Source: Evansella sp. AB-P1 (lineage in GTDB: Bacteria; Bacillota; Bacilli; Bacillales; Salisediminibacteriaceae). Taken from it: a DNA stretch of 64,000 nt. The DNA lies in NCBI RefSeq assembly GCF_029688925.1, contig NZ_JARUKY010000012.1:62001-126000 (forward strand). The letters run 5' to 3'. This document shows positions 26,348 to 35,965 of this stretch, in pieces (position 1 is the stretch's first letter; every line of letters starts with the position of its first letter). Made by a program: the position numbers and the translations under genes. Under the pieces are notes generated by a model, which saw only the letters and a program-made list of their open reading frames with translations, searched no databases and was not told the origin of the DNA.

Positions 26348-27472
26348 ATGGCAAATATTATGGATTATATAGACTGGCGAGGGGATTTAAGTATGCTGCA
26401 GTCTCCTTTTAATGAAGTAGACAATTTAATATTATCTCATTTATCATATGTAAATTTTCATGACATTGTTCCTCCATTAGATAGTAAGGATAGTATAACA
26501 ATTAAAGATGCAGCTCAATTGTTTTATTCAAAATATGATGAAGAAGAAATAATGGCACAGTTGTCGTTAACAAAAATGTCCGCCATGTTGTTAAAACGGG
26601 TAGGGGAATGTGAACGCTTTGCACACTTACGATTATCAAAGTATGTGAACATTATTGATAATGTACAACAAAAGCAATTTTCTGCTATAACGATATTGTT
26701 AGATGATGATACGGTGTACGTGGCATTTCGTGGGACAGATAATACGATAGTTGGATGGAAGGAAAATTTCAATATGACATTTATGTCTCCTGTACCTGCT
26801 CAATTAGAGGCAGTAGCATACTTAGAAGCTGCATTCGAAGGTACAGAAAATCGCATTAGGGTAGGAGGCCATTCTAAAGGTGGGAATCTAGCTGTTTATG
26901 CTGCAATTAAATGTAATTCATCCATAAAAAATAGAATCATAGAGGTTTTTAATAATGATGGTCCTGGTTTTCACCACGATATCATAGACAGTATAGATTA
27001 TAAGAAAATGCTTGATCGTATTAAAACAATTGTACCTCAGTCATCTATCGTTGGAATGATGCTAGAGCATGAAGAGGAATATATCATCGTGAAAAGTTCG
27101 GAAAAAACGTTGCTTCAGCATGATCCGTTAGCTTGGGAAGTGTTAGGGAATGAATTTGTCTGTGTAACGCATATAACAAAGGAGAGTCGACTCCTTGATG
27201 CCACATTAAAAGACTGGTTAGACAAGATGACTGAAGCGGAGAGAAGTCAATTTGTAGACGCATTGTTTCTCATATTTGAAACAATGAATGTAGAAAAGCT
27301 TGAAGATCTGACACAAGAAAAATGGAAGCGAATGATTGAGATTATAAAAGCGGTGAATAACATGGAGCCAGAAAATAAAAAGGTTTTAACAAAAACAATT
27401 AAATTATTGTTTAATGAGGGTATTCGGGTGTATAAAGAAGCAAAAACAGAGGTCACAAAAATTCCAACATAA
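26348..27472 (+). CDS. DUF2974 (Mbeg1-like) lipase-fold protein
   Basis: 374 residues. The N-terminus (MDYIDWRGDLSMLQSPFNEVDNLILSHLSY) is the DUF2974 signature. The serine elbow GGHSKGGNLAVYAA and VYVAFRGTDNTIVGWKENF indicate an alpha/beta hydrolase of lipase class 3 type. Cytoplasmic, no signal. Enzymatic activity is likely but the substrate is unknown. GAGGTGG before the ATG. Confidence 0.85.
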   Translation: MANIMDYIDWRGDLSMLQSPFNEVDNLILSHLSYVNFHDIVPPLDSKDSITIKDAAQLFYSKYDEEEIMAQLSLTKMSAMLLKRVGECERFAHLRLSKYVNIIDNVQQKQFSAITILLDDDTVYVAFRGTDNTIVGWKENFNMTFMSPVPAQLEAVAYLEAAFEGTENRIRVGGHSKGGNLAVYAAIKCNSSIKNRIIEVFNNDGPGFHHDIIDSIDYKKMLDRIKTIVPQSSIVGMMLEHEEEYIIVKSSEKTLLQHDPLAWEVLGNEFVCVTHITKESRLLDATLKDWLDKMTEAERSQFVDALFLIFETMNVEKLEDLTQEKWKRMIEIIKAVNNMEPENKKVLTKTIKLLFNEGIRVYKEAKTEVTKIPT

Positions 27473-27597
27473 AAGTTTGACCATCCATATCCCCGTACGT
27501 AAATAATACTACGCTAGTCAATGTTCGTTCATGTACTTTAAAATTGGAAGACCACCATCTTTAAAATAAGAAGGTGGTCTTTATGATTTTTACATTC

Positions 27598-29889
27598 TTA
27601 TATCATTTGTTCCTGATAGCGTAATTTTTTAGCACTGGCAACCATGTGTTTTAAGGATGCTATCGTTTCCTTTTCACCACGTGTTTTTAAACCACAATCT
27701 GGATTAACCCAAAACTGCTTTCTTGAAATAACTTCGGAACTATCTTTTAAAATAGTGTCTATTTCTTCAATACTTGGAACACGTGGACTATGGATATCAT
27801 AGACTCCTAAACCAATGCCAAGGTCATACGGGTTCTTTTTAAGTGAACGTATAAGCTCTCCGTGACTACGGGATGTTTCAATAGATATAACATCTGCATC
27901 AAGGGAACGGATTGGACCAATAAAGTCATTGAATTCACAGTAGCACATATGGGTATGGATTTGTGTTTCGTTTTTCACACTAGAAGTGGTAAGTTTAAAG
28001 GCATTGATGGACCATTCTAAGTAACTATTCCGTTTTTCTTGTCTTAATGGAAGACCTTCCCGAAGTGCAGGTTCATCCACTTGTATAATAGATATTCCAG
28101 CGTCTTCTAATGCTTTTATTTCTTCTCTCAATGCTAAGGCTATTTGGTTTGCTACTTGTTCATCTGAAATATCGTCCCTTACAAATGACCAATTTAATAT
28201 CGTAACAGGACCTGTCAACATTCCTTTAACCGGCTTGCTTGTTAAACGTTGGGCTTCTTTTACTTCTTTCAGTGTCATTGGTGATGACCACTCTACATCA
28301 CCATAAATAATGGGAGGTTTAACACAACGAGAACCGTACGATACGACCCAAGCATTTTCTGTAAAAGCAAAACCACTTAGTTTTTCTCCAAAATATTCGA
28401 CCATATCAGTACGTTCAAACTCACCATGTACCAATACATCTAGTCCAATCTCTTCTTGTATTGTAATCCATCGTTCCGTTTCCTTTTTTACAAAAGCTTC
28501 ATATTCCGCATCTGAAATCTCTTCATTACGCCATTGCTTCCTTTTCTGTTTTACCTCATCTGATTGTGGAAAACTTCCAATTGTGGTAGTTGGAAAATCT
28601 GGTAGTTGTAATGTACTTTGCTGTATTGCTTGACGTTTTTTGTAAGGCATAGGGCGCGTGAAATTTTCAGGCTTCAATTGTGCAACGAGTTTCTTTACCT
28701 GTAAATTTTTTCTTCCAGGATGATCAGCTAATGCATTTGTAGCTAACATACTTTCAGAGACACTTTTTTTCCCTTCCCACACATCATCAAGGACATAGGC
28801 TGCCAAATTTGTAATTTCAACAATTTTCTCATTTGCAAAAGAAAGTGCGTTTTTTAATGTTGGTTCTAGCTTCGATTCTGATTGAGTAGTAACAGGCACA
28901 TGCTGTAAATTACATGAGGACTGAATCCACGCTTTATTAGCCTTTATTAAGGATAAAATAGCTTCGATGTCAGTGGCTTTTTCTGCTAAATTTGCTCTCC
29001 AAATATCTCTACCGTTGACGATACCAATTCCAATAACTTTTTCTTCTGGGAAACCAAATTTACGAAGGGAATCCATGTTTTCGTTTTTTCCATGAGAGAA
29101 ATCAAGTCCAATCCCTGCAACAGGTAGCTTCGTTATTTCTTCATAAGCGGATAGACCTTCGAAATAGGTTTGTAACATAATTTTAGCAGAAGGTACTTCT
29201 TCTGAAAGTTGTTTGTATATTTGTTGTACTAGTTTTATATCCTCTTCAGACAGGGAAAGAACTAATGCTGGTTCTTCCATTTGAATCCATTCAGCTCCAG
29301 CGTTTACTAACTCCTTTAATATTTCAACATAAAGAGGTAAGAGCTTTAGATAAAAGGATGCTTTTGACTTCAAATCGTACCCTTTTGCTAATTGAACAAA
29401 CGTGTATGGTCCAATGATTGTAGGCTTAGTGATTAATCCTAGATCCTCTTTTGCTTCATTAAAATAATCTAGGATATAGTTTGTTGTTAGTCTAAGTGGT
29501 TGATCATTTTCATATTCAGGGACAATATAGTGGTAATTGGTATTAAACCACTTTGTCATTTCACATGCTACCACGTCTTTAGCACCACGACTCATGGCGT
29601 AATAAGTAGGGAGAGTTACTTTTTTCTCTAACCAATTATATCGTGATGGGACCATTCCAAACATGGCTGCATGGTCAAGCATACGATCATAAAAGGTAAA
29701 ATCTCCAACGGTTAATAATTCAAGTCCTAATGCTTGCTGGTCCTTTAAATGTTTCATGCGAAGGCTTTTCATTGTATTTAAGAATTGTTCCTCAGAAATA
29801 TTATCCTTCCAGAATGCTTCTACAGTTCGCTTCCATTCCCGGTTTTCACCAATGTATGGATAGCCAATTACGGTACTAACTAAATTCAT
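27598..29889 (-). CDS. metE: Cobalamin-independent methionine synthase
   Basis: 763 residues, full length for MetE, which transfers the methyl group of 5-methyltetrahydropteroyltri-L-glutamate to homocysteine. The duplicated barrel is clear: the N-terminal half (VIGYPYIGENREWKRT...WFNTNYHY) and the catalytic C-terminal half (TTIGSFPQSDEVK...). Zinc ligands are visible in HTHMCYCEF and NPDCGLKTRG. The start is supported by AGGAGG. A cobalamin riboswitch and terminator precede it, so the gene should be off when B12 is present and a MetH-type enzyme can take over. Confidence 0.97.
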   Translation of the reverse strand: MNLVSTVIGYPYIGENREWKRTVEAFWKDNISEEQFLNTMKSLRMKHLKDQQALGLELLTVGDFTFYDRMLDHAAMFGMVPSRYNWLEKKVTLPTYYAMSRGAKDVVACEMTKWFNTNYHYIVPEYENDQPLRLTTNYILDYFNEAKEDLGLITKPTIIGPYTFVQLAKGYDLKSKASFYLKLLPLYVEILKELVNAGAEWIQMEEPALVLSLSEEDIKLVQQIYKQLSEEVPSAKIMLQTYFEGLSAYEEITKLPVAGIGLDFSHGKNENMDSLRKFGFPEEKVIGIGIVNGRDIWRANLAEKATDIEAILSLIKANKAWIQSSCNLQHVPVTTQSESKLEPTLKNALSFANEKIVEITNLAAYVLDDVWEGKKSVSESMLATNALADHPGRKNLQVKKLVAQLKPENFTRPMPYKKRQAIQQSTLQLPDFPTTTIGSFPQSDEVKQKRKQWRNEEISDAEYEAFVKKETERWITIQEEIGLDVLVHGEFERTDMVEYFGEKLSGFAFTENAWVVSYGSRCVKPPIIYGDVEWSSPMTLKEVKEAQRLTSKPVKGMLTGPVTILNWSFVRDDISDEQVANQIALALREEIKALEDAGISIIQVDEPALREGLPLRQEKRNSYLEWSINAFKLTTSSVKNETQIHTHMCYCEFNDFIGPIRSLDADVISIETSRSHGELIRSLKKNPYDLGIGLGVYDIHSPRVPSIEEIDTILKDSSEVISRKQFWVNPDCGLKTRGEKETIASLKHMVASAKKLRYQEQMI

Positions 29890-29934
29890 CTCATTTCCTC
29901 CTTACGAGTTTTTCATTACATATTTTCCAAATAC

Positions 29935-29966
29935 AAAAAAGCCATCTCCACGATAGGGAAATGACT
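29935..29966 (-). terminator. Attenuator terminator before metE
   Basis: On the minus strand GTCATTTCC pairs with GGAGATGGC (two G-U pairs), followed by TTTTTT. It lies between the B12 riboswitch and metE, as expected for transcriptional control. Confidence 0.75.
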
Positions 29967-30059
29967 ATAACATGCGACTGAACGGAATGCTAAAAAATAC
30001 ACGAAAAGCAATACTGCTCGATTGTCGTCTGTCGTACAATTAATGTCACCACCTATTTC

Positions 30060-30245
30060 CTCGTAGGTATTTGGTGTGTACTAGAAATTGGCAGGTCTCC
30101 TGGCTTATCATCATCGATCCTCACACCTTCCCGTCTCATGACAGTGGATAAAGTGATTCACTCCGATTTACAGTTGCGGGACAGCGACGGATTTTCACCG
30201 TTCTTCCCTTTTAATCCAAACCTCAGTTTGGCACCAACTCTTACA
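30060..30245 (-). promoter_or_regulatory. Cobalamin (B12) riboswitch
   Basis: Read on the minus strand: GGGAAGAACGGTGAAAATCC, then CGCTGTCCCGCAACTGTAA, then a block with GCCAGGAGACCTGCC. These are the conserved parts of the cobalamin aptamer, including the B12 box. It is located directly upstream of metE with a terminator between. Confidence 0.93.
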
Positions 30246-30514
30246 CGATATGTAATTTGTTAAAACTATATCATATTAGAAAAATCAAGTACATATTTTT
30301 TTAGAATAGTAAAATACAAGAGTGGGTTTCCATACTAATATAATACTAATAAAATAATCAGGTAGATCTTTATTTTATATGTATATCTATTTGCATCATC
30401 AAGTTACTGTCTACACTAGCGCAAAATATTCCACCTTTTTTCCTAACTATATATCCTATTACTTAACTTACTTCCAGTTTTGAAACAAGTAGTATTTACT
30501 AAATGAAAAATCAA

Positions 30515-31111
30515 TTACTCTACTAGATAATTATTTTGGTATTTAATGGAGGATTTTACTAATTCTATCATCATATCAACCCAATACGTATGTTTAATTA
30601 TATCCGTGGTAACATGGTACTCGTTAGTTACTACATTCCAGGAATAGATCGTTTCATATATTGGTTCTAAAAGTCCATAGGGTTCTGATGAAAAACTTAT
30701 CCTGTCTAATCTATATAGATCTGATTCCAAAAAGTTATCTTCTATATATTTCAATTGATTTAATATTAAATGAGCTGTTACTTTTGTGGCGTTTTGCAGT
30801 TCTTTTGCACGATAAGGATAAAAAGCTCTTGCCATTTTTTCCATTTCATAGATGTTGTCTTCAATCATTTCAACACCATTTTTTAATTGAATCCATTGGG
30901 CATACGGTATTTCATTTTCTGTTATTACAGTATTTAATATACTGGAGGTTGTGTGGACTTCATTTCGAATAGTATGCATCTTTTCCATTAATAATGGGTT
31001 TAAGTATTCTCGCTGGCTATTACTTTCAAGATGTTTAATATATCCGAATACTATTGCAACAAATAAACAGAGAAGTAGAATATAGTATTGCTTTTTTGAT
31101 AGCTGTATCAT
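30515..31111 (-). CDS. Membrane-anchored hypothetical protein
   Basis: 198 residues. One N-terminal membrane helix (about 8-25) is followed by an all-helical extracytoplasmic domain with long amphipathic stretches (LLMEKMHTIRNEVHTTSSILN). No family recognised. The 270 bases after it (30245-30514) hold nothing I can identify. Confidence 0.6.
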   Translation of the reverse strand: MIQLSKKQYYILLLCLFVAIVFGYIKHLESNSQREYLNPLLMEKMHTIRNEVHTTSSILNTVITENEIPYAQWIQLKNGVEMIEDNIYEMEKMARAFYPYRAKELQNATKVTAHLILNQLKYIEDNFLESDLYRLDRISFSSEPYGLLEPIYETIYSWNVVTNEYHVTTDIIKHTYWVDMMIELVKSSIKYQNNYLVE

Positions 31112-31211
31112 GGGGAATCTCCTATATCTGAATGAATTTTTTTTGATGAAAATATGATGATGACACTTACTTTTAATGACGGCAGCAGTTACTGAATTTA
31201 ATTATGCTTTT

Positions 31212-31424
31212 TTAAACATCACTATTTGGTAGAATAAATGTCGTTAACTTTTTTCCTAAAACTAGTGTTAAGGGAATAATAAATAGTACGAATATGGCAA
31301 TGGATACAACTGTCGTAAAACTGTTCCACGGAATATATAAATCTACAATGAAAAAGTATATTTGAAAAAATATAATAAACAAAATTATTGTTAAAACCCA
31401 AAATAAAATGCTGTTTTTTTCCAT
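31212..31424 (-). CDS. Small two-helix membrane protein
   Basis: 70 residues, almost entirely two hydrophobic helices (8-27 and 36-60). AAGGAGGAGG before the ATG is very strong, so it is probably real. It lies between two other small or anchored membrane-protein genes on the same strand. Confidence 0.6.
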   Translation of the reverse strand: MEKNSILFWVLTIILFIIFFQIYFFIVDLYIPWNSFTTVVSIAIFVLFIIPLTLVLGKKLTTFILPNSDV

Positions 31425-31489
31425 CGTCCTCCTCCTTAAAGAAATTATTTAAAAGATAGAATGTAAATCTCTTTATACGATTAAGAACG

Positions 31490-31783
31490 TTAAAATGATC
31501 CGCTTAGCAGCTTTCCGAAGAAAATGATATAAGATAACACGCCACTTAAACTTAAAGTTAATACGATGCTTAAGGTTGTTCGTAAAATGCTTTGCCAACT
31601 GTTTGCACCCATTGAACCAAAAACGGCTAATATAAATGTTAGTACAGTTAAAGTAAGGATGATATACAGTGGATGTACTCCTAATAGATTTGTTCCTAAT
31701 AGATCTATAGAAAGATATAGGATAAATAGCATGATACATAGTATCGTCAATATAAAGGAAATGACATTTAATTTTATCTTCAT
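31490..31783 (-). CDS. Small three-helix membrane protein
   Basis: 97 residues with three membrane helices (8-28, 38-58, 68-88). GAGGTGG precedes the start. No family recognised. With the two downstream genes it makes a cluster of small membrane proteins of unknown role. The 31784-32154 stretch holds no gene I can support. Confidence 0.6.
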   Translation of the reverse strand: MKIKLNVISFILTILCIMLFILYLSIDLLGTNLLGVHPLYIILTLTVLTFILAVFGSMGANSWQSILRTTLSIVLTLSLSGVLSYIIFFGKLLSGSF

Positions 31784-32154
31784 ATTTATAATTCCACCTC
31801 ATACTAATTTTTGGTGTTACGTGTCAGTTTTTTTGTTGTAATCAGTTTAACATTATATTCCTTTTTGAAGGAGGGAAATGGAGGATTACTGTTAACAATT
31901 CTAAGGATACATTTTGATTTGCCTCTAGTAATGTAAAAAATATATATCCATAATATCGTATTTTAAAAAGGAATGGATAAATATATATAGAAATAAATTA
32001 AAAAGAAAAATCTTAACTTTAAAAGGAAGGTTAGATGAAAAAAGTACTCAATAAATTATAAACGCTAATTATGAGATTGGACACATTTCGTTCACGGTCC
32101 CCTCATTTTATTAATGTTTAACGAGGTGAAACTAAAATGTTGGAGGGATGTATA

Positions 32155-33036
32155 ATGAGGAACGATCGTGAAATGATGGAGATTATTTTAAAGACTGCAA
32201 AAGAAGACGAACGTATTCGAGCAGCATATATGAATGGATCAAGAACAAATCCAAATGCTCCAAAAGACATATTTCAGGATTATGATATTGTTTTTGTAGT
32301 GTCAGAAACGGCTTCATTTTTAAAAGTTAGGACATGGTTACGTGTTTTTGGAAATCTAATAATGATGCAAGAACCAGACAAAAATGATTTTGATAGGGGT
32401 ATTGATATTAATTTTAACAAGTCATACGGATTTTTAATGTTATTCACTGACGGTAATCGTATAGATCTTCGAATTCAAGTGAAAGAAGAAATGCTTAAGC
32501 TTTATGGGAATGATAAACTCACTGTTCCTTTATTGGATAAAGATCAAATTTTACCACCAATTTCTCCTCCATCAGATATTGATTATCGTGTTCAAGAACC
32601 TACGGAAGGAGAATTCAATAGTTACACCAATGACTTTTTGTGGTGCTTGCAAAATGTTGCAAAAGGAATTTGGCGAAAAGAATTGCCTTATGCAAAAGGA
32701 ATGTTCGAATATGCAACTAGAGACTCATTAGTTAAAATGGTAAATTGGTGGATTGGGATAGACCATGACTTTCAAGTTTCCACAGGAAAGCTCGGTAAAT
32801 ATTTCCAAGATTTTCTTCCAGAACCATATTGGAAGTTGTACATAAAGACATATTGCAATGGAGATTATTCTAACATGTGGGATTCACTATTTATTTCTTG
32901 TGAATTGTTTCGAATTTTAGGGGAAGAGGTGGCTAGACGATTTAATTTCACCTATCCAATAGACGACCATAGGAATATGATACGTTACCTTGAACATATT
33001 AGAAATTTACCGTCTGACGCTAATGAAATATATTAA
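32155..33036 (+). CDS. aadK: Aminoglycoside 6-adenylyltransferase (AadK/ANT(6)-like)
   Basis: 293 residues, close to Bacillus AadK in length and start (MRNDREMMEIILKTAKEDERIRAAY). The nucleotidyltransferase motif is NGSRTNPNAPKDIFQDYDIV, with GSR and the paired Asp. The family adenylylates streptomycin at the 6-position and is a chromosomal intrinsic-resistance type in Bacillus. Two starts are plausible, each with a good site: ATG 32137 (GAGGTG) and ATG 32155 (GGAGGG). The latter matches AadK. Confidence 0.88.
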   Translation: MRNDREMMEIILKTAKEDERIRAAYMNGSRTNPNAPKDIFQDYDIVFVVSETASFLKVRTWLRVFGNLIMMQEPDKNDFDRGIDINFNKSYGFLMLFTDGNRIDLRIQVKEEMLKLYGNDKLTVPLLDKDQILPPISPPSDIDYRVQEPTEGEFNSYTNDFLWCLQNVAKGIWRKELPYAKGMFEYATRDSLVKMVNWWIGIDHDFQVSTGKLGKYFQDFLPEPYWKLYIKTYCNGDYSNMWDSLFISCELFRILGEEVARRFNFTYPIDDHRNMIRYLEHIRNLPSDANEIY

Positions 33037-33068
33037 ATAAGTGGATAATCCTAGTCCAAGGTGAAGAA

Positions 33069-33185
33069 TTGGAGTTATCCATTGAGATACGTGACAATTT
33101 CTTAGATGGTAGTCTAGAAAAGGTTCTTGAAATGAAGTTGCCAAGTGGATGCAGTATCTTTGTTAATAAACTGATGAAGAGCTAA
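33069..33185 (+). CDS. Small ORF (38 aa), possible gene or fragment
   Basis: TTG start behind AAGGTGAAG at good spacing. The peptide LELSIEIRDNFLDGSLEKVL... looks protein-like, with alternating strand and helix. The open frame extends a little upstream without a start, so it might be the tail of a decayed gene. No family recognised. Confidence 0.35.
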   Translation: MELSIEIRDNFLDGSLEKVLEMKLPSGCSIFVNKLMKS

Positions 33186-33193
33186 AAAGAATT

Positions 33194-33239
33194 GGCACAA
33201 TTCATCCCCATCAATGAATGAAGGGGCTTTCTTGTGCCA
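33194..33239. terminator. Hairpin after small ORF
   Basis: GGCACA and TGTGCC form the outer stem and CCCC/GGGG an inner one. The T-rich stretch begins only nine bases later, so it is a weak terminator candidate. Confidence 0.45.
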
Positions 33240-33295
33240 TAGTTGTAATAATTTTCTTTTTTATTCCTCATAATAAATTAGAAGGGGTGATAGGT

Positions 33296-33478
33296 ATGGC
33301 TAAAAGAAGTGGCAAAACAGATCCTGAGCAAAAGAATAAGCAAGGGTTTGATTCTAGTAAAAGGGATTCTGAGTTTGCAAAAGAGCCAGGTAGCGCTGCT
33401 GCTAATCGAAAGCACAAAGAACAAGCGAAAAAAGCGAAATCCTCAAAAAATCAAGGGGAATGGAAAGGGATGCATTAA
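33296..33478 (+). CDS. Small basic hydrophilic protein (60 aa)
   Basis: 60 residues, Lys/Ser/Gly-rich and without hydrophobic core (AKRSGKTDPEQKNKQGFDSS). Composition is like the small spore and stress proteins of Bacillaceae, but I cannot assign a family. GAAGGGGTGATAGGT before the ATG and a strong terminator behind support a real gene. Confidence 0.6.
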   Translation: MAKRSGKTDPEQKNKQGFDSSKRDSEFAKEPGSAAANRKHKEQAKKAKSSKNQGEWKGMH

Positions 33479-33511
33479 TAACCCATTTGAATTTGATCAT
33501 GTATGGTTTAT

Positions 33512-33546
33512 GTCCTCCTACTCTGATAAACAGTAGGAGGATTTTT
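33512..33546 (+). terminator. Intrinsic terminator
   Basis: TCCTCCTACT and AGTAGGAGGA pair perfectly around a nine-base loop, followed by TTTTT. Confidence 0.9.
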
Positions 33547-33564
33547 GGTGGCTTGGTGGGGCGT

Positions 33565-33607
33565 GGGGACGGTTCTAGTGAGTTTTCGACTCACTAGAAC
33601 CGTCCCC
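33565..33607. repeat. Head-to-head GGGGACGGTTCT repeat hairpin
   Basis: GGGGACGGTTCTAGTGAG (33565-33582) and CTCACTAGAACCGTCCCC (33590-33607) form a perfect 18-bp stem with a seven-base loop. This is the only complete palindromic copy among the dispersed copies in the window. Confidence 0.85.
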
Positions 33608-33635
33608 AAGAGTCTAAAAATTAAGGGGTTTTTAT

Positions 33636-34286
33636 ATGTCAATCGTTGATAAATTAAAACTTGATAAATACAATCATTTAGCAGTTATTAATGAACCAGC
33701 TGATTATGATATTATTTCGGATAAGCAAACTTCTTTAACTGGTGATCATGATGCTATATTTATTTTTATTACTAGGATAGACGAAATGATTAAATATACG
33801 CAACTGGTAATAAAGGATAAACTTCTAGTTGAAAAGGGCTATTTATTTTTTGCTTATCCAAAAAAAGGGAATAAGAAATACGATTCCTTCGTACATAGAG
33901 ATGAAATATTTCCGGCTATGAAAATCGACGATGATGGCTATGTTCCAAATAGTGATATAAAATTCTCCAGAATGGTAAGTATGGATGATGTTTTTACAGT
34001 TGTTGGTTTAAAGCGGGAAAAAAAGAAGGAAAAGAAATCTATACCCGCTAGTCAATGTGTTGCCGACTACGAGAACAATATAGAAGACATTGAAAAACTG
34101 TTATCCGAACATCCAAATGAGCTATCTTTTTATAAAAGCTTAACACCTGGCTATCAAAAGGATTGGGCACGGTATGTTTTTTCCGCCAAGCAACAGAAAA
34201 CTCGGGACAAACGTACCGAACAAATGGTGGATATATTGTCACAAGGATATAAATCCATGGATCTATACAGACAGGAAAAGAAATAA
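33636..34286 (+). CDS. YdeI/OmpD-associated family protein
   Basis: 216 residues. The C-terminal 60 residues (LSFYKSLTPGYQKDWARYVF...RDKRTEQMVDILSQGYKSMD) are the helical YdeI/OmpD-associated domain. The N-terminal 130 residues (VDKLKLDKYNHLAVINEPADY) form a separate alpha/beta domain seen with it in Firmicutes. Function unknown; relatives are linked to resistance to antimicrobial peptides in E. coli. A short AAGGGG site precedes the ATG. Confidence 0.75.
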   Translation: MSIVDKLKLDKYNHLAVINEPADYDIISDKQTSLTGDHDAIFIFITRIDEMIKYTQLVIKDKLLVEKGYLFFAYPKKGNKKYDSFVHRDEIFPAMKIDDDGYVPNSDIKFSRMVSMDDVFTVVGLKREKKKEKKSIPASQCVADYENNIEDIEKLLSEHPNELSFYKSLTPGYQKDWARYVFSAKQQKTRDKRTEQMVDILSQGYKSMDLYRQEKK

Positions 34287-34302
34287 GCGTAGCATATCAA
34301 TG

Positions 34303-34330
34303 GGACAGGGTTTCGTAACCTTGTCCTTTT
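34303..34330 (+). terminator. Intrinsic terminator after YdeI-like gene
   Basis: GGACAGGGTT pairs with AACCTTGTCC (one G-U), loop of four, followed by a T-run. Confidence 0.8.
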
Positions 34331-34495
34331 TATTATGGGTAAAATTCATAAATTTGACAATTTTAACCTGCTAACGCTTTCGAAATTGTTATACATTTAA
34401 CTTAGCATAGATAGGGACTTGAGGTTTTTTAAATAGAAAAGATAACTATAAAATTATTTTTACTTTTGGAAGTCTAGGAGATAGAACGTCGATGA

Positions 34496-34536
34496 TTTAA
34501 CCTTTACCCACAGGACGTGGGCGTCCTTAGGTTAAA
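34496..34536 (+). promoter_or_regulatory. Structured leader before DUF418 gene
   Basis: TTTAACCT (34496-34503) pairs with AGGTTAAA (34529-34536). Inside, AGGAC (34512-34516) can pair with GTCCT (34523-34527), or CCCAC (34507-34511) with GTGGG (34517-34521); the two inner pairings exclude each other. No T-run follows. It lies about 40 bases before the start codon. I do not recognise a riboswitch class. Confidence 0.5.
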
Positions 34537-34577
34537 TTGAGGCGCCAAGAGCTTTTCTAATTAGGAGGGGATTTGAA

Positions 34578-35828
34578 ATGAATGAACCAGGAGACTTAAC
34601 GCCTACGTTACAGAATGAACGGATTGTGAAGCTCGATATTATTCGGGCGATTGCTTTGTTTGGGATATTGATGGTAAATATGAAGTTCTTTTCAACACCA
34701 ATTATACAACTAGAGTCCACCAATGAGTCCTTATTCACATCTACAATTGATCAAATTAGTACATGGTTTATTTTTATTTTTGCTGAGGTTAAGTTTATTT
34801 CCATGTTTTCTATGCTATTTGGAATTGGTTTTCTACTGTTCATGGAACGAGGAGAAAAGAAGGGGATTGAAGTAAAATCAATATTTAGAAGAAGGTTAGT
34901 TGTACTTTTATTTATTGGACTAATTCATCTACTCTTTTTATGGCATGGAGATATTTTAGTTATCTATGCAATTGTTGGTTTTGCCCTACTTTCAAAAAGA
35001 ATGAAGGAACCACAGACACATTTAAAATCTGCATTCATCTGGATTGGTGTACCAACAGTACTAATGTTTTTACTAGCAGGATTAATGTTTTTGGCTAATC
35101 AAGCTATGACGGAAGAAGTACAAACAATGCCCCCTAATATTAGTGTAGAAGAAATTATTATCACTTATAGTGAAGGGACAATTGGAGAAATATTTATCCA
35201 ACGCTTAGAAGACATAAGTTTAGTTTATGTTGGTAATATCTTTTTAGCAGCAGTTGTTTTTGGTTTATTTTCCTTTGGGATGTACTTATGGAAGACCGGA
35301 ATATTTACAAAAACAGAGGAACAGCTTCCACGAATTCGCAAGATTGCTAAGGTTTCTTTTATTATTGGTCTTCTTAGTTTAATTGTGGCAAGCTTAGGTA
35401 AAACATTTGTTGATGGTGGTGATTCTCCCTGGTATTTCCTACAATACGGATCATTGTTTATCCAAGGGCCTGCATGGAGTATTTTTTATGTAATGAGCAT
35501 ATTATTGTTACTTCAGAAGAAAGGTCGTTTCTTTAAATACAGTAAATATTTGCAGCCAGTAGGACAAATGGCACTAACTAACTATTTGATGCAGACAATC
35601 ATTTGTACCTTTATTTTTTACAGCTATGGGTTAGGGTTGTTTGGAAGAGTCGGTCCTTTTTATGGCATTCTGTTAACTTTAGGAATTTATTGTCTACAAA
35701 TTGTATGGAGTAATCTCTGGATGAAGCATTTTAAGTTTGGACCTATGGAATGGTTATGGAGAAGATTAACTTATGGAAAACACGCTATTGTACAGATGAA
35801 AGAAAAGCCACTAAAGGAAGCTAACTAA
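34578..35828 (+). CDS. DUF418 family membrane protein (YeiB/YxaH-like)
   Basis: 416 residues with about ten membrane helices. The entry RIVKLDIIRAIALFGILMVNM and the C-terminal GPMEWLWRRLTYGKH are the DUF418 hallmarks. The family resembles acyltransferase-3 membrane proteins and has no proven function. AGGAGGGG before the ATG. Single gene behind a structured leader. Confidence 0.88.
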   Translation: MNEPGDLTPTLQNERIVKLDIIRAIALFGILMVNMKFFSTPIIQLESTNESLFTSTIDQISTWFIFIFAEVKFISMFSMLFGIGFLLFMERGEKKGIEVKSIFRRRLVVLLFIGLIHLLFLWHGDILVIYAIVGFALLSKRMKEPQTHLKSAFIWIGVPTVLMFLLAGLMFLANQAMTEEVQTMPPNISVEEIIITYSEGTIGEIFIQRLEDISLVYVGNIFLAAVVFGLFSFGMYLWKTGIFTKTEEQLPRIRKIAKVSFIIGLLSLIVASLGKTFVDGGDSPWYFLQYGSLFIQGPAWSIFYVMSILLLLQKKGRFFKYSKYLQPVGQMALTNYLMQTIICTFIFYSYGLGLFGRVGPFYGILLTLGIYCLQIVWSNLWMKHFKFGPMEWLWRRLTYGKHAIVQMKEKPLKEAN

Positions 35829-35965
35829 TAAGGAAATTGAATAAGGTTAGATTACTTATAACCCCTGTTCACACCTATTGACGATGTTAGCAGGGGTAAT
35901 ATTGGCAATGATATGAAGAGTCCGATACAATATTGGCATGGTGAAGATAAAGGAGAGTAGTTAAC

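Noticed and set aside
28310-28633. 107-aa plus-strand frame inside metE
   Set aside because: Antisense to a highly conserved enzyme; no initiation signal.
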